64,000 bases of DNA from Polytrichum commune (GCA_950295325.1 OX485804.1:24924001-24988000); one strand, 5' to 3'; positions 24,346-36,976 are shown, numbered from the stretch's first letter. The notes: generated from the sequence alone by a model not told the origin. Made by a program: numbers and translations.

Positions 24346-24520
24346 GTTTTGAAGATGTCAACTTGATATTTTACATTTGAGTATTTAACACAGTAACAGA
24401 GGTTATCGTGAAAATAAAAGAAAATCCAATATAAGCAACACTTTGTTACTACTTGTAAGTGTTTGACAAAAATATATATGGCTTTAATATACATGAGCAC
24501 TTTTTGGTCCACTTTACCAT
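24346..24520 (+). repeat. Dispersed repeat D, copy 2
   Basis: Same-strand partner of 11812-11990. The 127-codon minus ORF over it (24273-24656) has no recognisable domain, and the partner does not keep the frame open, so I do not call a gene. Confidence 0.6.
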
Positions 24521-25589
24521 GCTTGCACCCATCTACTGTTGGATGAGTTGGACATGTGTTGGTGGGTGGAAATCCATGTGGAAGATGCATAGTTGTGGCA
24601 CCGTTGCCGCAAGTTGCAAAGTTTTTTCTTTTTAAATCACAAAAGAATGGTTTCAAGATTCGTGAGCTACTTTGAGCATGTTTGTTGCCCCTCTTTTGAA
24701 TGAGGGTAACATTTTGTCACTTGGAGATGAGTTGAGTGGAGACTTGATAAAAAAAGCAACCCCAATTTAATTTCCAATTCATTGCCCCTCAAGACCACTG
24801 TTGACACTCCTATTATAATTTCCTACATAACACGACTTCAATGTTTAAACTTTGGACTATGAGTAGTCCTCTCTAACTTGCAAACATATATACAGTTGGA
24901 TTTGTCAAAAAAGAACTTTAGATCTTCAAGTACATTCATTGAAATTGAAGTCACATTTTATAGGCATGTTTGAGGGAAATTGGACATGAGAAGTTAGGGG
25001 TTGAACAAGGATAAACAACGCACAATCAAGTTGTTCAGATAATGTTGAAACAAAGTAAAGAACCAATTCCCATAATCCAAAACCTTGCCCCATGTTTTCG
25101 TGTGTTTTTTCACGGGCTTTATATAGAAGTAGATAAAACATTATGAACATACAAGGCATCCACGTACCCCTGGCGCATTCCGATGCCACCTGCTACACTA
25201 ATTAACATGAAAAACAAGGCCTGCTTTTTAAGCAGGCAAAACTCTTCGGTCTGGCCTTCACAAAAATGTCGTCCCTACCCACCCCTTGGGCGAGGCTTGG
25301 ATCATTGTAAAGCCCTCTCCTTAAGGCTTTCCCTAGTTTTTGTTATCACAACATAGACGTGATGAGCATGAAGGGTATCCAAAGTACACACGGTGATGTT
25401 TGATCCACATATTTGTTTGTAGAGTTGTGTTGGAGTGAGAACACGCAAGAATTTACGCCTCGTGTTAATCCAAATTTAAGGTATCCGGAGACACTCTTAG
25501 TTATACACCCACTCCACGTGGGATATGGAACATAAATTAGTGCAATCCCTACATGATTTTTGGAGCTTTTATGAATATCTTTATCTTTA
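24521..25589. other. No gene recognised
   Basis: Includes the short hairpin GCCTGC-TTTTTAA-GCAGGC near 25222-25240. No coding domain. Confidence 0.45.
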
Positions 25590-25770
25590 TCAAAATGTTT
25601 AGAATGGTAGCAAATTTTGAACACCTAGTCCACTCTTTTTTAAATATATGTTTGTTTTTAATATTCATTCTATGATCCACACACCACTCAGACCTAGGTG
25701 GTTGTTTCATACGAATAACCAAATTAGGCTTGCTTATCTTACCCATTATTTTTTCTCTCCAAATGTTAGT
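25590..25770 (-). repeat. Dispersed repeat B, copy
   Basis: Plus-strand reading TTTTGAACAC, then CCACACACCACTCAG, then GAATAACCAAATTAGGC matches 30764-30880 and 32130-32270. Taken as minus-oriented relative to the copy at 7265-7692. Confidence 0.45.
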
Positions 25771-26847
25771 AAATATATGTGACATACCTTGCTAAAGTGT
25801 TTTGGCAACACACATGTGTCAATATTGTAGAGGACATTCTATTCTATCTTTGCTAGTGCCAAACTAAATTTCACATTGGAATTCATGTGTGTCTTTGGCA
25901 AATGTAGGAATGACATGTGGCAAAAATTGAAGGGATAATGATTATTTTTGGTTGAATTACAAAAGCTTAGCATTATTGTTGTTGTAAGGACAAAGGTTTG
26001 GAAATGTGCCTACGAGTTTCAAACCCACGAATACATGAAATATAGTTCTTGAAACTCGGTGAAGCTCATGTCATTACCCCTTAGTATTCCTACAATTGTA
26101 TGTGTTTTCAAGATTGGTCTCAAATAGAGATATGCAAGTATGCTTCATAAAACATTTGTGAAGCAAAAAAATCTCCAACCGATACTAAAGGGGTTGGAGG
26201 AATGATGGGGCAACCACAATGTGGTCTTCCGGGGATATCAGGGGTTACATTGTGTGTACATCCATAACATTAGTCAGCTGCATACCAAACTTCCATGCTA
26301 AAAATGTGAATGTGATAACTCACCACAATGAAAAGGGTAAATATATGAGGGCATGTAAAGTATCTAGGGGCGGGCTAATTGCCGGTAGCACTTGGCGCCA
26401 GCAGCGTGGCCCACCATGGCAATGACTTAACTTAATGTACATTAGACAACGTGGGATTCGTTTAACCTTGATTGCCAACTAGCAAATCATGGCAAATAAC
26501 ATGCTGGGTGGGACCCCGGCCTCAGAGGCAAGGCACCATCAGTCAGTGTCACCATCCTAATGTTGCTAATTCAATTTGACATTGGATTTGTGTGCAAGTA
26601 AAACAAGCTTGATTCCCAACATTGAATGAATCAAACCACGGCCCATGTATTGACTAATGCTACGTCGCATTGGCCACCCTCTATCTCCCAATTAGAACAT
26701 GTAAAAATATTTGAATTAAAAGGAACAAAAAGAAGAAGAAAGAACAAGCCGTGACGTTGAGTAAAGGAGGTCACTTACATGTTAACCTTGAAAACCTGGG
26801 ACTTGCTGGATGGAATAACAACGATGACATATAATTTACACAAGAAT
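25771..26847. other. No gene recognised
   Basis: No domain, RNA gene or repeat boundary visible. Confidence 0.5.
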
Positions 26848-27062
26848 TAGGTCCGAGATGACCCTAAACTATTGGATGACAATGGAGAGGCACTGGAAAC
26901 CAAATGGAAAGGCTGGCCGTTCGATTCCCAACTGTGAAATCTTCTCTCTACTTGACGGAAAAACCAAGAGCCCACCCATCGCAAGGTAGACAGCAAACCC
27001 CACCCTGCACCAAGGAGATCCTTAAGTAGGGTAGGGCCAACAAACTCAAATTCAAGTCGAAT
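26848..27062 (+). mobile_element. SINE-like repeat, copy B
   Basis: Aligns with the minus strand of 6454-6697 from TAGGTCCGA to CTCAAATTCAAGTCG. It has a good Pol III box B (GTTCGATTCC at about 26929-26938) and a weaker box A (TTGGATGACAATGG, about 26873). The 16-base C tract of the other copy is replaced by AAAAA here. TSD not resolved. Confidence 0.55.
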
Positions 27063-30000
27063 TGCCCGATGTTATATAATAATAATATTATTATCATTAC
27101 ATAAGTATGCAGTATATATGCACATGCAGCAATGCATGCTATTTTGTTGATTTGAGGATAAAGCCTGTGAACAGTGGCATTCCCATACTTTTAAGACCAC
27201 ACCCAGATACTATGCTATATATCCCATTATATAACCAAGTCATAAAATCTTAGACTTAATGATTAGGTGTCAAGCTGGGTGTCATTATAAGATACATGTA
27301 ATATATATAGGGAGCGGTTGCCGGCCCCGACAGATATGGGTTTTGTAGGCAATGTGCATAACGAGTCAACAGTCATACAGGAAATTTTATTTTACTATAA
27401 AATGATAAGGCTTTGATTCACTGACAAGTATACTACACCGGCCTAAACACACGCTGATTTAGGTCAAGGATTAAGGGACTTTGGTTCCCAGCACTTAGCA
27501 TGGGGTCGCGGTAAAAAAACATGCCCCCCTTATAGGTTTGTTGTTGATTCATCCTAATTCAATCTCAACAGACTAATTTGGGGTTCTGATTTAGGTGTTA
27601 ACTTGAGAAAGAATGTGAATGTTTTACATAGTAATCGATAATTACGCCACCCCCCTCCCCCTCTTTTCATCGGTGTTACGAAACATCATTTAGGATTAAG
27701 ATAGGCATATCTCGAAATCAACACATAACTTAAAAACAACACTATGTAACATCTTATAGTGTGTTTGAAGCTCTCAAATGCACGATTGTAGTATTTGGTG
27801 TTGGTTATTGATATTTGTTTCTTAGGGTTGTGGGATGAAGGTCATTTGGTTAAATCGGTGCAAGACGACTATGTGATCAAGTATGAATGTGTGTGTGAGT
27901 GGTGAAGAGTGAGGCATCGATGTTGTGAGGGTATCTAAGTTGAAACCCATGTGTCCGTAAGGGAGCATGGGTAGGTATAAAGTAGTCGATTTGGTTAATA
28001 TCACATCCTTCGATATTTGTATTGATTGATACCCACTTGATATTTGTGCATAGCATTGCCAAAACTCCGTGATATTCATTCGCATAAGACACTCAAGGCC
28101 GATAAGGAAACTCATGATATTGCTACCCTAGTTTCTCCAATGATATCAATAGCACGTGGGGTGCTAAACAAAGTCATTTGTGCTCAACACAAATTTGATT
28201 TTTTTTGAAAACCAAACATCCAGTTCTTGTTCCCTCAAGGTGGCATGTGCTTGTGACCACTTCTCAATGCAATGAATTATTACATTTTGTCAATTCTTTT
28301 TTTCTAATGAAATCACTTATATCTACTTGAATATTTTTTCTTAATTGGGAAAATGCAGAGTATCACTCCAAGGATTGTAGCCAACATCCTCTCTTGAAAC
28401 TTTGAGGAGGAGGGGGAGAGGGGAGGAGGGGGGGGGGGGCATTGATCCAAAGAGAGACCCTCCGTAACATATTGGAGAGGGCAATAGAGCAATTTGTTAG
28501 GTTATAAATGAAAGGACAAGTGTGCTCGGTAACTCACGTGTTGGTAACTAATATTGAGGGGAAGGGGGTAAATAACCGGATACACACAACGTTTTGACCG
28601 TGAGGGGTGTAAGAAGCTTGACTTCCACGAGCGATGAATGGAGGCATAAAGAAAGGCTTGCATTAGCTGGCAAGTGAGCATAATAGATTAGGTCACGGTG
28701 TACCTTGGGCAAGTGTCCTACCTTAATGGCTCAAGTACAAGCCGGAATGATAGTTTAGTCTAATATGGCGGGAGAGGGGCACACTTACTCACTCTTATAC
28801 GCAAGTAAGGCCGGGGGTCGCTCGCGGCGCATTGAATTATCTTAGCCTAGCTACCCAAAGGGGCCACTTGCCACTCATGGAACAAGGAATTTAGCCGCAC
28901 TCCACACCCCATTGACGTTATAGCCTACTATTCCATTAATTTACTACAAGTGTCTTGCCCTAACCCGCCCTAGCTACTAGCTTAGCCTCCCCCCCAAGTA
29001 CGTATATGTATTTTATCACATGTTTGGGAATTGAAAATTGTTCTATGACTCAACTGTTGTACCTCCAATGATAGATGCCCATTGGATTCCTAGTGTTGTG
29101 GTAACTGTGAGGGATAATATCACAAGAGTACATACTAAAAACATACACGGTTTCTAAGTATAGGTTCACCTCATTTTTCTATCCATCAAACTCCAAACAA
29201 TCATGCTGCCTCTTGCATCTTTGGCTCATGTGTATCCTACTTGATTAATTATACTCACCCTCGAAATTTGACCTTTGACCGATTGCATTACATTATTCAG
29301 AGGTTGTTCCATACTAATTCGTAAAACGATATACCAATTTTTAATAGTGCAAACTCAATTTCATGATTTAGTGAACCAATTTATCAATAAGTTCGACTAA
29401 TTTCATTGGAATCATGAACCAATTTTATTACATGTTGTAGACATATTTCATGATTTGGTATTCAAATTCACAACTTCACAAAATCAATTTCATGAAATGT
29501 ATAAGTTTATTCCAAAAATTACAACAAATTATGTATAGGATTCTCCTAATCGTTCCTCATGCCACACAACTGGACACTACTCTGCAAACATGTTATGTGC
29601 TTTGTTCATGCGGCCAACACTCTTTTCACAATCAAATCCACGAGGTTGCACACTCCAACTACATTGACTTTGTGTTGCTTGCTTCAATGTACAATAATCA
29701 AAGACCATAGAAGAACCGACATTGCTTGCTTCCGGCTTTGAGTTTTTGTAATGGAAGACCAAAGAAAATTCTAGGTAAACACAAAACAAAGAGGAACAAC
29801 GAACAATGAGAAGGCAAAGAGTGCAAAACGAGGAGGTGAGCAATTGAGAAGTTGAGAATATGAAAACCACACAGTACAAAAATATTTATGAAGTTGGCTT
29901 GGAAGTTTCATGAAGCTACTAGACGTAAAGATCCACTATCATGAGATTGAGGTGTGCCACATGTCAAGTCGGTTTAGAAGAATCATTAACTAATATAGAA

Positions 30001-30744
30001 GGTCATGAAATTGGCATAACATTGTGGTAACATTGGTTGGAAGCTTCATGAACTACATTGTCTTGTCCAATTAGTGTGAGCTACATTGATTCCCAATTTC
30101 CCATACTATTCTTATATCATAATTTGAAGTGGTCCACTACAATTTTCACTGTGAAAAAATGGTGTGGGTTTTCTTGTCTACATATTTGGATGAAAATTCA
30201 AGGTAAAGCAAGTACTATAAGTTAACGTGGGCCACACTAAATTCCAACCCACATGAATTTCCCACCCATGTTAATTAGACAAAACATTGTAGCTTGGATC
30301 CTTCGTTAAATTGAGTTTGCACTTTTGTGAGATCATCTCACCAAAGGAGTATTATTTAACGACAATGCTTCACTCAAGTTTATCATTCTGAATTTTCTTA
30401 GATGTACATTCATATGGTATATTTCTAGCACCTTACATGACATATTCCTTGACCATGCCTAATCTTGTAACCTGAGTGAATAATGTTATGTGAGGAGTTA
30501 TGAATATATATATATATATAGTCATAGTCATAGTCATAGTGAAGGCAAGTGGGTCTTAAATGGATGCTTTTATCTATGCATTCATTTCTTGTGGGATACC
30601 AAACATGAAATTGGTGCAAGATGATTAACAAATTCAAAATCTTGCATGTAAGTCATTTTCATGAACATCTTATTTAATATCAAAGTGAAATATTATTTCT
30701 CTCATAAAATGATCATGTAAAATTCCCATAATATGTTGGGTATT
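27063..30744. other. No gene recognised
   Basis: A mixture of AT-rich and neutral sequence. A 12-base G tract lies at 28428-28439. Minus ORFs at 27822-28115 and 29577-29879 and a plus ORF at 29450-29710 lack recognisable motifs. A (TA)n tract and a fivefold TAGTCA-like repeat lie at 30503-30540. The palindrome-bearing motif GTGGGCCACACTAAATT lies near 30226. Confidence 0.45.
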
Positions 30745-30960
30745 GACCTTAGTACAATTAACATATTTTGAACACGTAATTCAATCTCATTTGAACACAT
30801 CTTCATTTGGTATTTCTTCTTTGATTCGTCCACTAAAATATAGGTGTCCATTTAGGATGAGTAACCAAATTGGGCATGATCACCTTACTTTTGTAGCCTT
30901 AATTAGAAGTGGGTTTTTTTGTTCTTTGTCACGTCACCTCTAATGAAACCCTAATCTTGG
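30745..30960 (-). repeat. Dispersed repeat B, copy
   Basis: Plus-strand phrases ATTTTGAACACGTA, TCATTTGAACACAT, GGTGTCCATTTAGGATGAG and GTAACCAAATTGGGCATG match the copy at 32120-32290 and, inverted, the copy at 7265-7500. Confidence 0.6.
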
Positions 30961-32119
30961 TTTTTCTTAAGTATGGATACATTACCCATGGGTCATGTCA
31001 AATGGACCCCTACTTGCTTGTTGTGGTTATTGTCAACACAACAATGTACATTGATACGTGTATTTAGATTTCTCCACGCCAAAGTCTATCAACATTCCAC
31101 ACTAATTTGAATACATATTATCATAATAACAAAAAAAAAAACTCTCTTTTTTCACTCCCTACGATCGCTCTAAGCACAAACAAAACAAAAGATATAAGTT
31201 TTTGTAATGTGAATATGACCCAAGGTAATTTGCATGGGTAAAGAAACAACCCATTGGGAAGACAACCCAATTGCCCATATTAGTGTGCATAGGTTTCCAA
31301 GTCGATAAGCATAAAACATATATCATACAGCACAATCACATATATAGGTCAAGGCTCTTCAGTGCAAGTCTATGGGTATATCTAAGGAAGGCATGGATGC
31401 CTCCATCATTGGCCTAAGTCGTCTTCACAAGTTCCAAGTTCCCACCCCATCTCCTAATAGATTTACCACCACAACTACAGTAGAGGCACCCATAACCAAT
31501 CATTTAAGAGATTTTGCGCCAAATCTAGAGAAGTATAAGGCGGTGCAAGATTTTTCTATGTAGGAAGATAGAAATCAGGTGGATTACCAAAAAAACCAGT
31601 AATTTTATCTCGTAAATTGAAATCATTGTGAATTTTTGAACCGCAAATTGGCATGAACATGTTACCAATGTTTAATATTTTTCATAGCCGCTCATTTTGA
31701 GACGAATGCCTCGTCACTTTAGCACTAAGAACCGGCAACATGTGTCATGGCGCTATCGATTTAGACTTGATCGGATTTTGGTGCCAACCTGGTCGAAATT
31801 TAGTCGTGACATGATTAAAAAACTATGGTACCCTATAGATTCATGATGGGGTCCTAATTGGGAATAGGTGGTTCTACTATGTATGAGACTTGAGTACATG
31901 TACTCGGTTAGCTAGGGTAGGCTATAAGATATATGGGTGTTATTTGGTTCAATTTTCACACTCTCCAACTTATACCGATTCGAGATTTACACAACAAAAC
32001 TTGTGTGTGTGTTGGCGAATCTGTAACAATATTTTGTTCTAGTTATTTGGAAGTGCATGTTTGTTGATCCCTTGATTATATACATAGATCCTTCTTGTTT
32101 GTGATCATTATCGAGTATG
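30961..32119. other. No gene recognised
   Basis: AT-rich, no domain. The 63-codon ORF at 31372-31563 is not recognisable. Confidence 0.5.
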
Positions 32120-32290
32120 GAATAGTTGAACATATTTGAATATGTAGTGCAATCTCTTTTGAACATGTGTGTTTATGGTGTTTGTCATTCGATCCTCGCC
32201 TAACCACACACCAATCAAGTATAGGGTGTCATGTTGAGAAAAGTAACCAATCAACACCCACATATGTTACCTTACTACACTACATGTTGT
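32120..32290 (-). repeat. Dispersed repeat B, copy
   Basis: Contains ATTTGAATATGTAGTGCAAT, TCTTTTGAACATGTG, TAACCACACACCAATCAAG and AGTAACCAATCAACACCC, in the same order as the copy at 30745-30960. Confidence 0.6.
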
Positions 32291-33799
32291 ATTTAGTGTC
32301 ATATGGTAATTACATGTCAATGCAGTTACTTTACGTTGTCACACTTTTTATGAAAAAGTTCGCAAATATTGTCATCCACTCTTACTTTCAGTTCATCCAA
32401 ATGCCAATCATTGAAACCGAATTTGGTATATTCTACAACCTAACACTTTTGTAATGTAATATTGTCATGAATGATTGAAATTTGGATGGAGAGTCACTTA
32501 GCAAGTGACAACAATTGCAATATTCTAAATGCCCAATTTTTCTTTTATTTTTACAAGGAATGACAACAAAAGCTACGTATCCAATTAGTGTTGGCGACAC
32601 TTAATACAATATTTATAACCGGCATTGGTTACATCTAGTGGCTCTCATTGGTTAATTGATAGTTTAAGTGGCCCTTGCTGGTAGGAGCCGTTCGGTGGTG
32701 GCCCGCACCAGCAAGCGTGGGTGGGCTATTAGCGTAGTTAACAGATCGTGGCACCTAAGTACTCGGCAGGGAGACCAAATTAGATTAAATGATGAGGGTG
32801 GTGACATGGCACGGTGGCAAGTGATGGGCATGGAAGCATGTGCCAAGACCGCCATAACTTGGCTTAGGTGGCCTATCATGCGGAGTTTCTTCCGCCTCCG
32901 GGCTCCTCACACTTTTTCTCCGCGAAATGGGCTTGCCTTGAAGAACCACTCAAACCGACCACATGGCTTGGACGGCACCTAGCTAGGTATATGGGATGCG
33001 GCATTGACCCTCTAGCCCCCTAGGGTTGCCTAGGGATCGGCTCCCCTTGTATTCTATTCTTGACCACACAAGTCCGACGGGACGGGCCCGAAACCCACCA
33101 AAACCCCAACATCATCATAAAAATTAAAAAATTAAAAATAAAGGGAAGGGAAAGGAAAGGGAGGGAAAAAGAGGGCAAGGCCCGGTGTCCCACTCCGCGT
33201 GCCCGAATTGTAAGGTAAGTTAATCTCATGTCAACACGTCGAGCAAGCCATGATCGCCCGAAACCCGGGGTTTGCATGGGAGCCCGGGTTGGGGGTGGGT
33301 GGGTAAATGAGGGCCTTTGCCAATCACTCTATGCCTTGCCTGCCGTGTACGGACGGGATGTTAAATTTCTTCCCCCTTTTAATAAAGCCTTTTTAAAAAC
33401 ACTTGATACCTCAATGATGTGCATACCTCGTAGGCGCTTTCTAGCATAATTCCCTCACTAGTAGAATGGATAGGTGTCCAAAGGAGCCCCAACACCATTA
33501 TTAGCCCCGCCGCGGCTTCGGTATTGGCCCCATGTAGGCCGCGGGTGGTATCATATATGATAGATATACATGGGGGCTCCCTCGCTCCCTTGCTTGCTTG
33601 AACGGCCCGTGGGCGGGGCCCGCCGGCCACCGGCCAATGATATACAATCATCAAATTTGGCATTGGCAAGCCCTCGGGTGGGCCCTCAAGGGGGATCAAT
33701 GGCCCGGGTGGGGCTCCGGGCGGCCTTTCTTCCTTGTATGCGATGCCCCTTTCCTTTGTACCATGTACCACAATATGCCCACATTCGGTTAGGAAACAT
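32291..33799. other. GC-rich island without recognised gene
   Basis: From about 32640 to 33800 the GC content rises well above the rest of the window, with runs such as GGGCGGGGCCCGCCGG. The minus ORF of 185 codons (33379-33936) starts in a CAC/TGG microsatellite that encodes polyhistidine and shows no domain. It is probably a by-product of low stop-codon density in GC-rich DNA. Host gene remnant or unidentified mobile element are both possible. Confidence 0.4.
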
Positions 33800-33880
33800 T
33801 TCATAAATAGTGGTGAACCCCTCCCCCTCACTCCCACCCTCTCAACAAGAAATCGCAGGCAATGATGACCCCGCGACCAC
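33800..33880 (+). repeat. Direct repeat, left copy (partner 36977-37058)
   Basis: TTCATAAATAGTGGTGAA, a CT-rich tract, ACAAGAAAT and ACCACACCAAGG appear in the same order at 36977-37065. The two copies bracket the pogo-like relic and the 36.6-kb inverted-repeat element. A (TGG)n microsatellite follows at 33907-33932. Confidence 0.55.
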
Positions 33881-34479
33881 ACCAAGGAAAAGGAAAGAAA
33901 AAATGCATGGTGGTGGTGGTGGTGGTGGTGGTGCACTCGTTGAAATGTGTTGCCAAATCAAAGCCCTCCATATCTACTACACTCATAGATTTGAGGACCC
34001 CCACCTAGCTACAAGTGGTTCTACCACGGTGAATATTTCGATCCATGTGGTTGCTATAGTCTAACCTCGTTAATATGACACCCGTTTATATGACACCCTC
34101 GATATTACAACACATTTTTGCGAGACCAAACTTTGTAGATCAAAACTCCCTCTTTTATGCGACTACGGCACTTGATGATGTTACATTTAGAATCTCCGTT
34201 TCATTGTATCAAAGAGGTAGTTAATGTTGAAATTCCTTTCATGCATGTTATGTACATCTAAAATACATCCATTTTCACTTGGGAACTACTTGGTGTCAGC
34301 CCAAAACTCTCACCTATGTGCGTCGTAGTCCAGGTGAGGGCTTGGGCTCACATACATTCTCTTTACCTACCTTAGCCCTTGGCACTGAGCTTCCCACACT
34401 CCAACACATAATCATTGAACACCCAACTTTTATTCAAATAGCACAAGGTCCAAGTATTTAGAAATACTCGTTGCTCCTG

Positions 34480-35850
34480 TGATCATTGTCACCCATAATC
34501 ATCCACCAAGCATCAACACCCACTCCAAACCTCAACCCTATAACAATGTGCTACTAAACTACGCTAAGCTAATTCCTAAGGCATTAAGCGACACCAATTA
34601 CACAAGTGGTTTGCCTACGCCTATCTCATTGATCATAACACTCACTCTCTTTACCCCTCCACTAGTTCATTAATTAACACTCCAACACCTACCCTAATTA
34701 ATCCCTCCTCTAATCACTACCTAATATCCCAGCCTCCCCTGGTCCATTAGCTCTGCATCCCAAAGTGTATCCGCATTGCCATCCACTGAGCCCCCTTGTC
34801 AAACTGAAGTACAGGTAATAGCTCAACTAAGACCCCTTAATCCTATGTATTCAAACTCCCAGCAGCAGACATGCCCTCGACCTTGCTGTCGGTGGCAGGC
34901 TTCGAAGGTCCTGGCTGCGGCCTTCTCACAGCAATAACAACCTCCCGACTGCACCCAACATTTTCCACCATCCAATTAATTCTCCAACCAGCAATGCACA
35001 AACGCTTGACTTTGAGGACGGAACTGGGAGGGATCATGAGTGTGATTCCAGCAGATAAATCTGTGGCTGTGAATTCCCATGCAGCAATGTGAATGGAAAT
35101 CTCTGTCTGGAGGTATCATGTTCCGATTCAGTCTGTAGGATGTGGGATGATGCCAGACACGCTGAATCCCCTGGAACCACCAAGGTAGTCCAAACTCGCA
35201 AGCACGGCAATGAACATGATTCCAAATTTTTCAGCCGCAGTGTCCCCTCCGCATTTCTGCCCTCGCCATCTGTGCAATGAATTCGGTGACTCTCCTCACC
35301 TTAGTGTCCCGAGTTTTGGGAGTTGGCATGGTGGTTGGTGCTCTCCTTTTGCACTCAGCACTGCCCTCCGAATTCAAACTCCCTCTATTCCCAATCCCCT
35401 TAGCATCTCAACCTGTTAGATTTTAGACAGCCTTCACCCCTGTCTCCTGAGCACTTCCGGAATGCAGTAGCTTACTTTTTTTTCCTTGCTATGAGCTCCT
35501 CGATTCTACTGCATCCCCTTTGGCCTTACTGGCTTGTGCCTGGTGTTGGCTCCCATCTCCTCTACACCATCGCCTTCTCACCCTCTAGTCGGAACTACCT
35601 CAGAGCCCCGATCTCACTTCGGAGCCCCCAACTCCCGGTGCTCGCCTAGCAGACCTGCCACCATCGCCGAAATCCAGCAAGAGAGCTCCTCTGTCGCCGT
35701 CACTCCCTACTGTCACAACCGAACGCCTCTCTCCTCCGATCCCAACCTCCTGAAATTTCCAGGGGTACAATACCCCCCTCCTAATACGAACACTCTACTA
35801 ACCTAGTTCGGTTAATAAAAACCCAGCCTCCCTCCTAAGCCTAAGTTCCA
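34480..35850 (-). other. C-rich segment with coding-like minus frames
   Basis: On the plus strand this block is C-rich and unlike its flanks. On the minus strand two open frames follow each other (35225-35034 and 35037-34843), with fragments such as LCIAGWRINWMVENVGCSRE. No domain was recognised. It interrupts the pogo-like relic, so it may be a separate insertion, for example the 5' part of a retroelement. No flanking target duplication was found. Confidence 0.35.
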
Positions 35851-36086
35851 CCCCTTCTATTGTTAACTAACTCCTAATCTAATTCCATCACCCATCAAGT
35901 GTCAAATACTAATACTCAAACTAATAATCAATCATAACTAAAACTTAATGCATAACTCTTTTCTATGGTTTTAAATTCATAAGTAGAAATTCAAATCCTA
36001 ACATTAACAGTTTTTAAGCTCAAAAGCACATGTGGGCCTTGACTTTGGGCTCACACTTGGGAACTTCACTTATCACTGGGAACTCA

Positions 36087-36320
36087 ATGAGAATTAGGAT
36101 TACTAGTGTAGATGTGGATGATGTTGCTCCACCTATAGTAAAGCTTCGTGATGCTAAACGTCATGCATCATTGTTGTTTAGTTTCTTATAAGAGAACTCT
36201 TTATGTTTTGATGAAATTATTAGTTTTCAAAAGCTAGTAGGGAATTTAGATAAGATGACAACCGCTAACTTAGGTAGGCAACACCATAGATCTTTGGACT
36301 CCTATTTCAAGAGTTATTGA
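36087..36320 (+). pseudogene. Pogo/Tigger-like transposase C-terminal fragment
   Basis: The plus frame reads VKLRDAKRHASLLFSFL, an in-frame TAA (36189-36191), then ISFQKLVGNLDKMTTANL and GRQHHRSLDSYFKS before a stop at 36318-36320. From memory of the family this resembles the C-terminal tail of plant Tigger/CENP-B-type DDE transposases, where a similar SFLxEN and LDKM block is common. The catalytic DDE core and the DNA-binding half were not found. It sits about 230 bp inside the right end of the 34.06-36.55 kb element, as expected for a plus-oriented transposase. Confidence 0.55.
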
Positions 36321-36553
36321 GAGTATAAATATATATATATATTGGAGTTGTAAGTTACTATTTCATACCATCTACATTGCTTTCATACCATCTACATTGC
36401 TTAAACTCGTTGTATGTATAATTTAAGTTCATATTACCTATATTTTGTACTCCCTCGATAATACCACAACTTTATGTCATTTGTCATGTTAATGAGAAGA
36501 TGACACCTTGATAATATAACTTTTTTTGTGTTTCCCAAACGTGTCATACTAAG

Positions 36554-36860
36554 TAGAGGGGCCCTTTCCCGCTCGGGTCCTTAAACCGCTCACTAGACCT
36601 ATCCAAACAAGAGGTACATTATAGCTTCCAACCTCAAATTTCTATGTAATCATGGTGTACATTTTTGGGGTGAGTGGTTTTGGGTACCCCTATGAGTTCT
36701 CCTTCCAAAATTCATAACTAATTCAATATTAATCCAAAATTAATTATTCCAATTGGTCCAATTTCCAATGTACTTTGCACATCTTCCAAGATTGATTCCC
36801 CCTTAATAACTCCCCAATGAACATGCCAATATGAAATTCGAGCGGGAAAGGGCCCCTCTA
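36554..36860. mobile_element. Inverted-repeat element, about 300 bp
   Basis: Perfect 20-bp inverted repeats GAGGGGCCCTTTCCCGCTCG at 36556-36575 and 36839-36858, each preceded outward by TA, so a TA target duplication is likely. It abuts the right end of the pogo-like relic, whose own terminal sequence may include the CCTCTA. It could therefore be a nested MITE or a rearranged pogo end. No coding sequence. Confidence 0.65.
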
Positions 36861-36976
36861 CCTTAAAGAGGGAGAACAATATACCGATGCATAAACAAAG
36901 CTACAAGTGTTTGTCATATGGCAAGGAGGCAAGCTCATTGCACAAATGAATGTAGAAATGCAATGAAAGAGCAACA

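Larger units (their letters stand above)
34057..36553 (+). mobile_element. Pogo/Tigger-like DNA transposon relic
   Basis: The left end after a TA has AGTCTAACCTCG, then TTAATATGACACC and TATATGACACCC. This spaced TATGACACC pattern is typical of pogo/Tigger terminal regions. The right end, inverted, has CTTAGTATGACACG plus further ATGACA copies, so the ends are related but diverged. A transposase tail lies near the right end. Between about 34480 and 35850 the DNA changes to C-rich sequence that may be an insertion or an unrecognised part of the element. Boundaries, especially the right one, are approximate. Confidence 0.5.

Noticed and set aside
33379-33936. 185-codon minus ORF with an N-terminal polyhistidine run
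   Set aside because: It starts in a (TGG/CCA)n microsatellite, lies in GC-rich DNA with few stops, and shows no domain.
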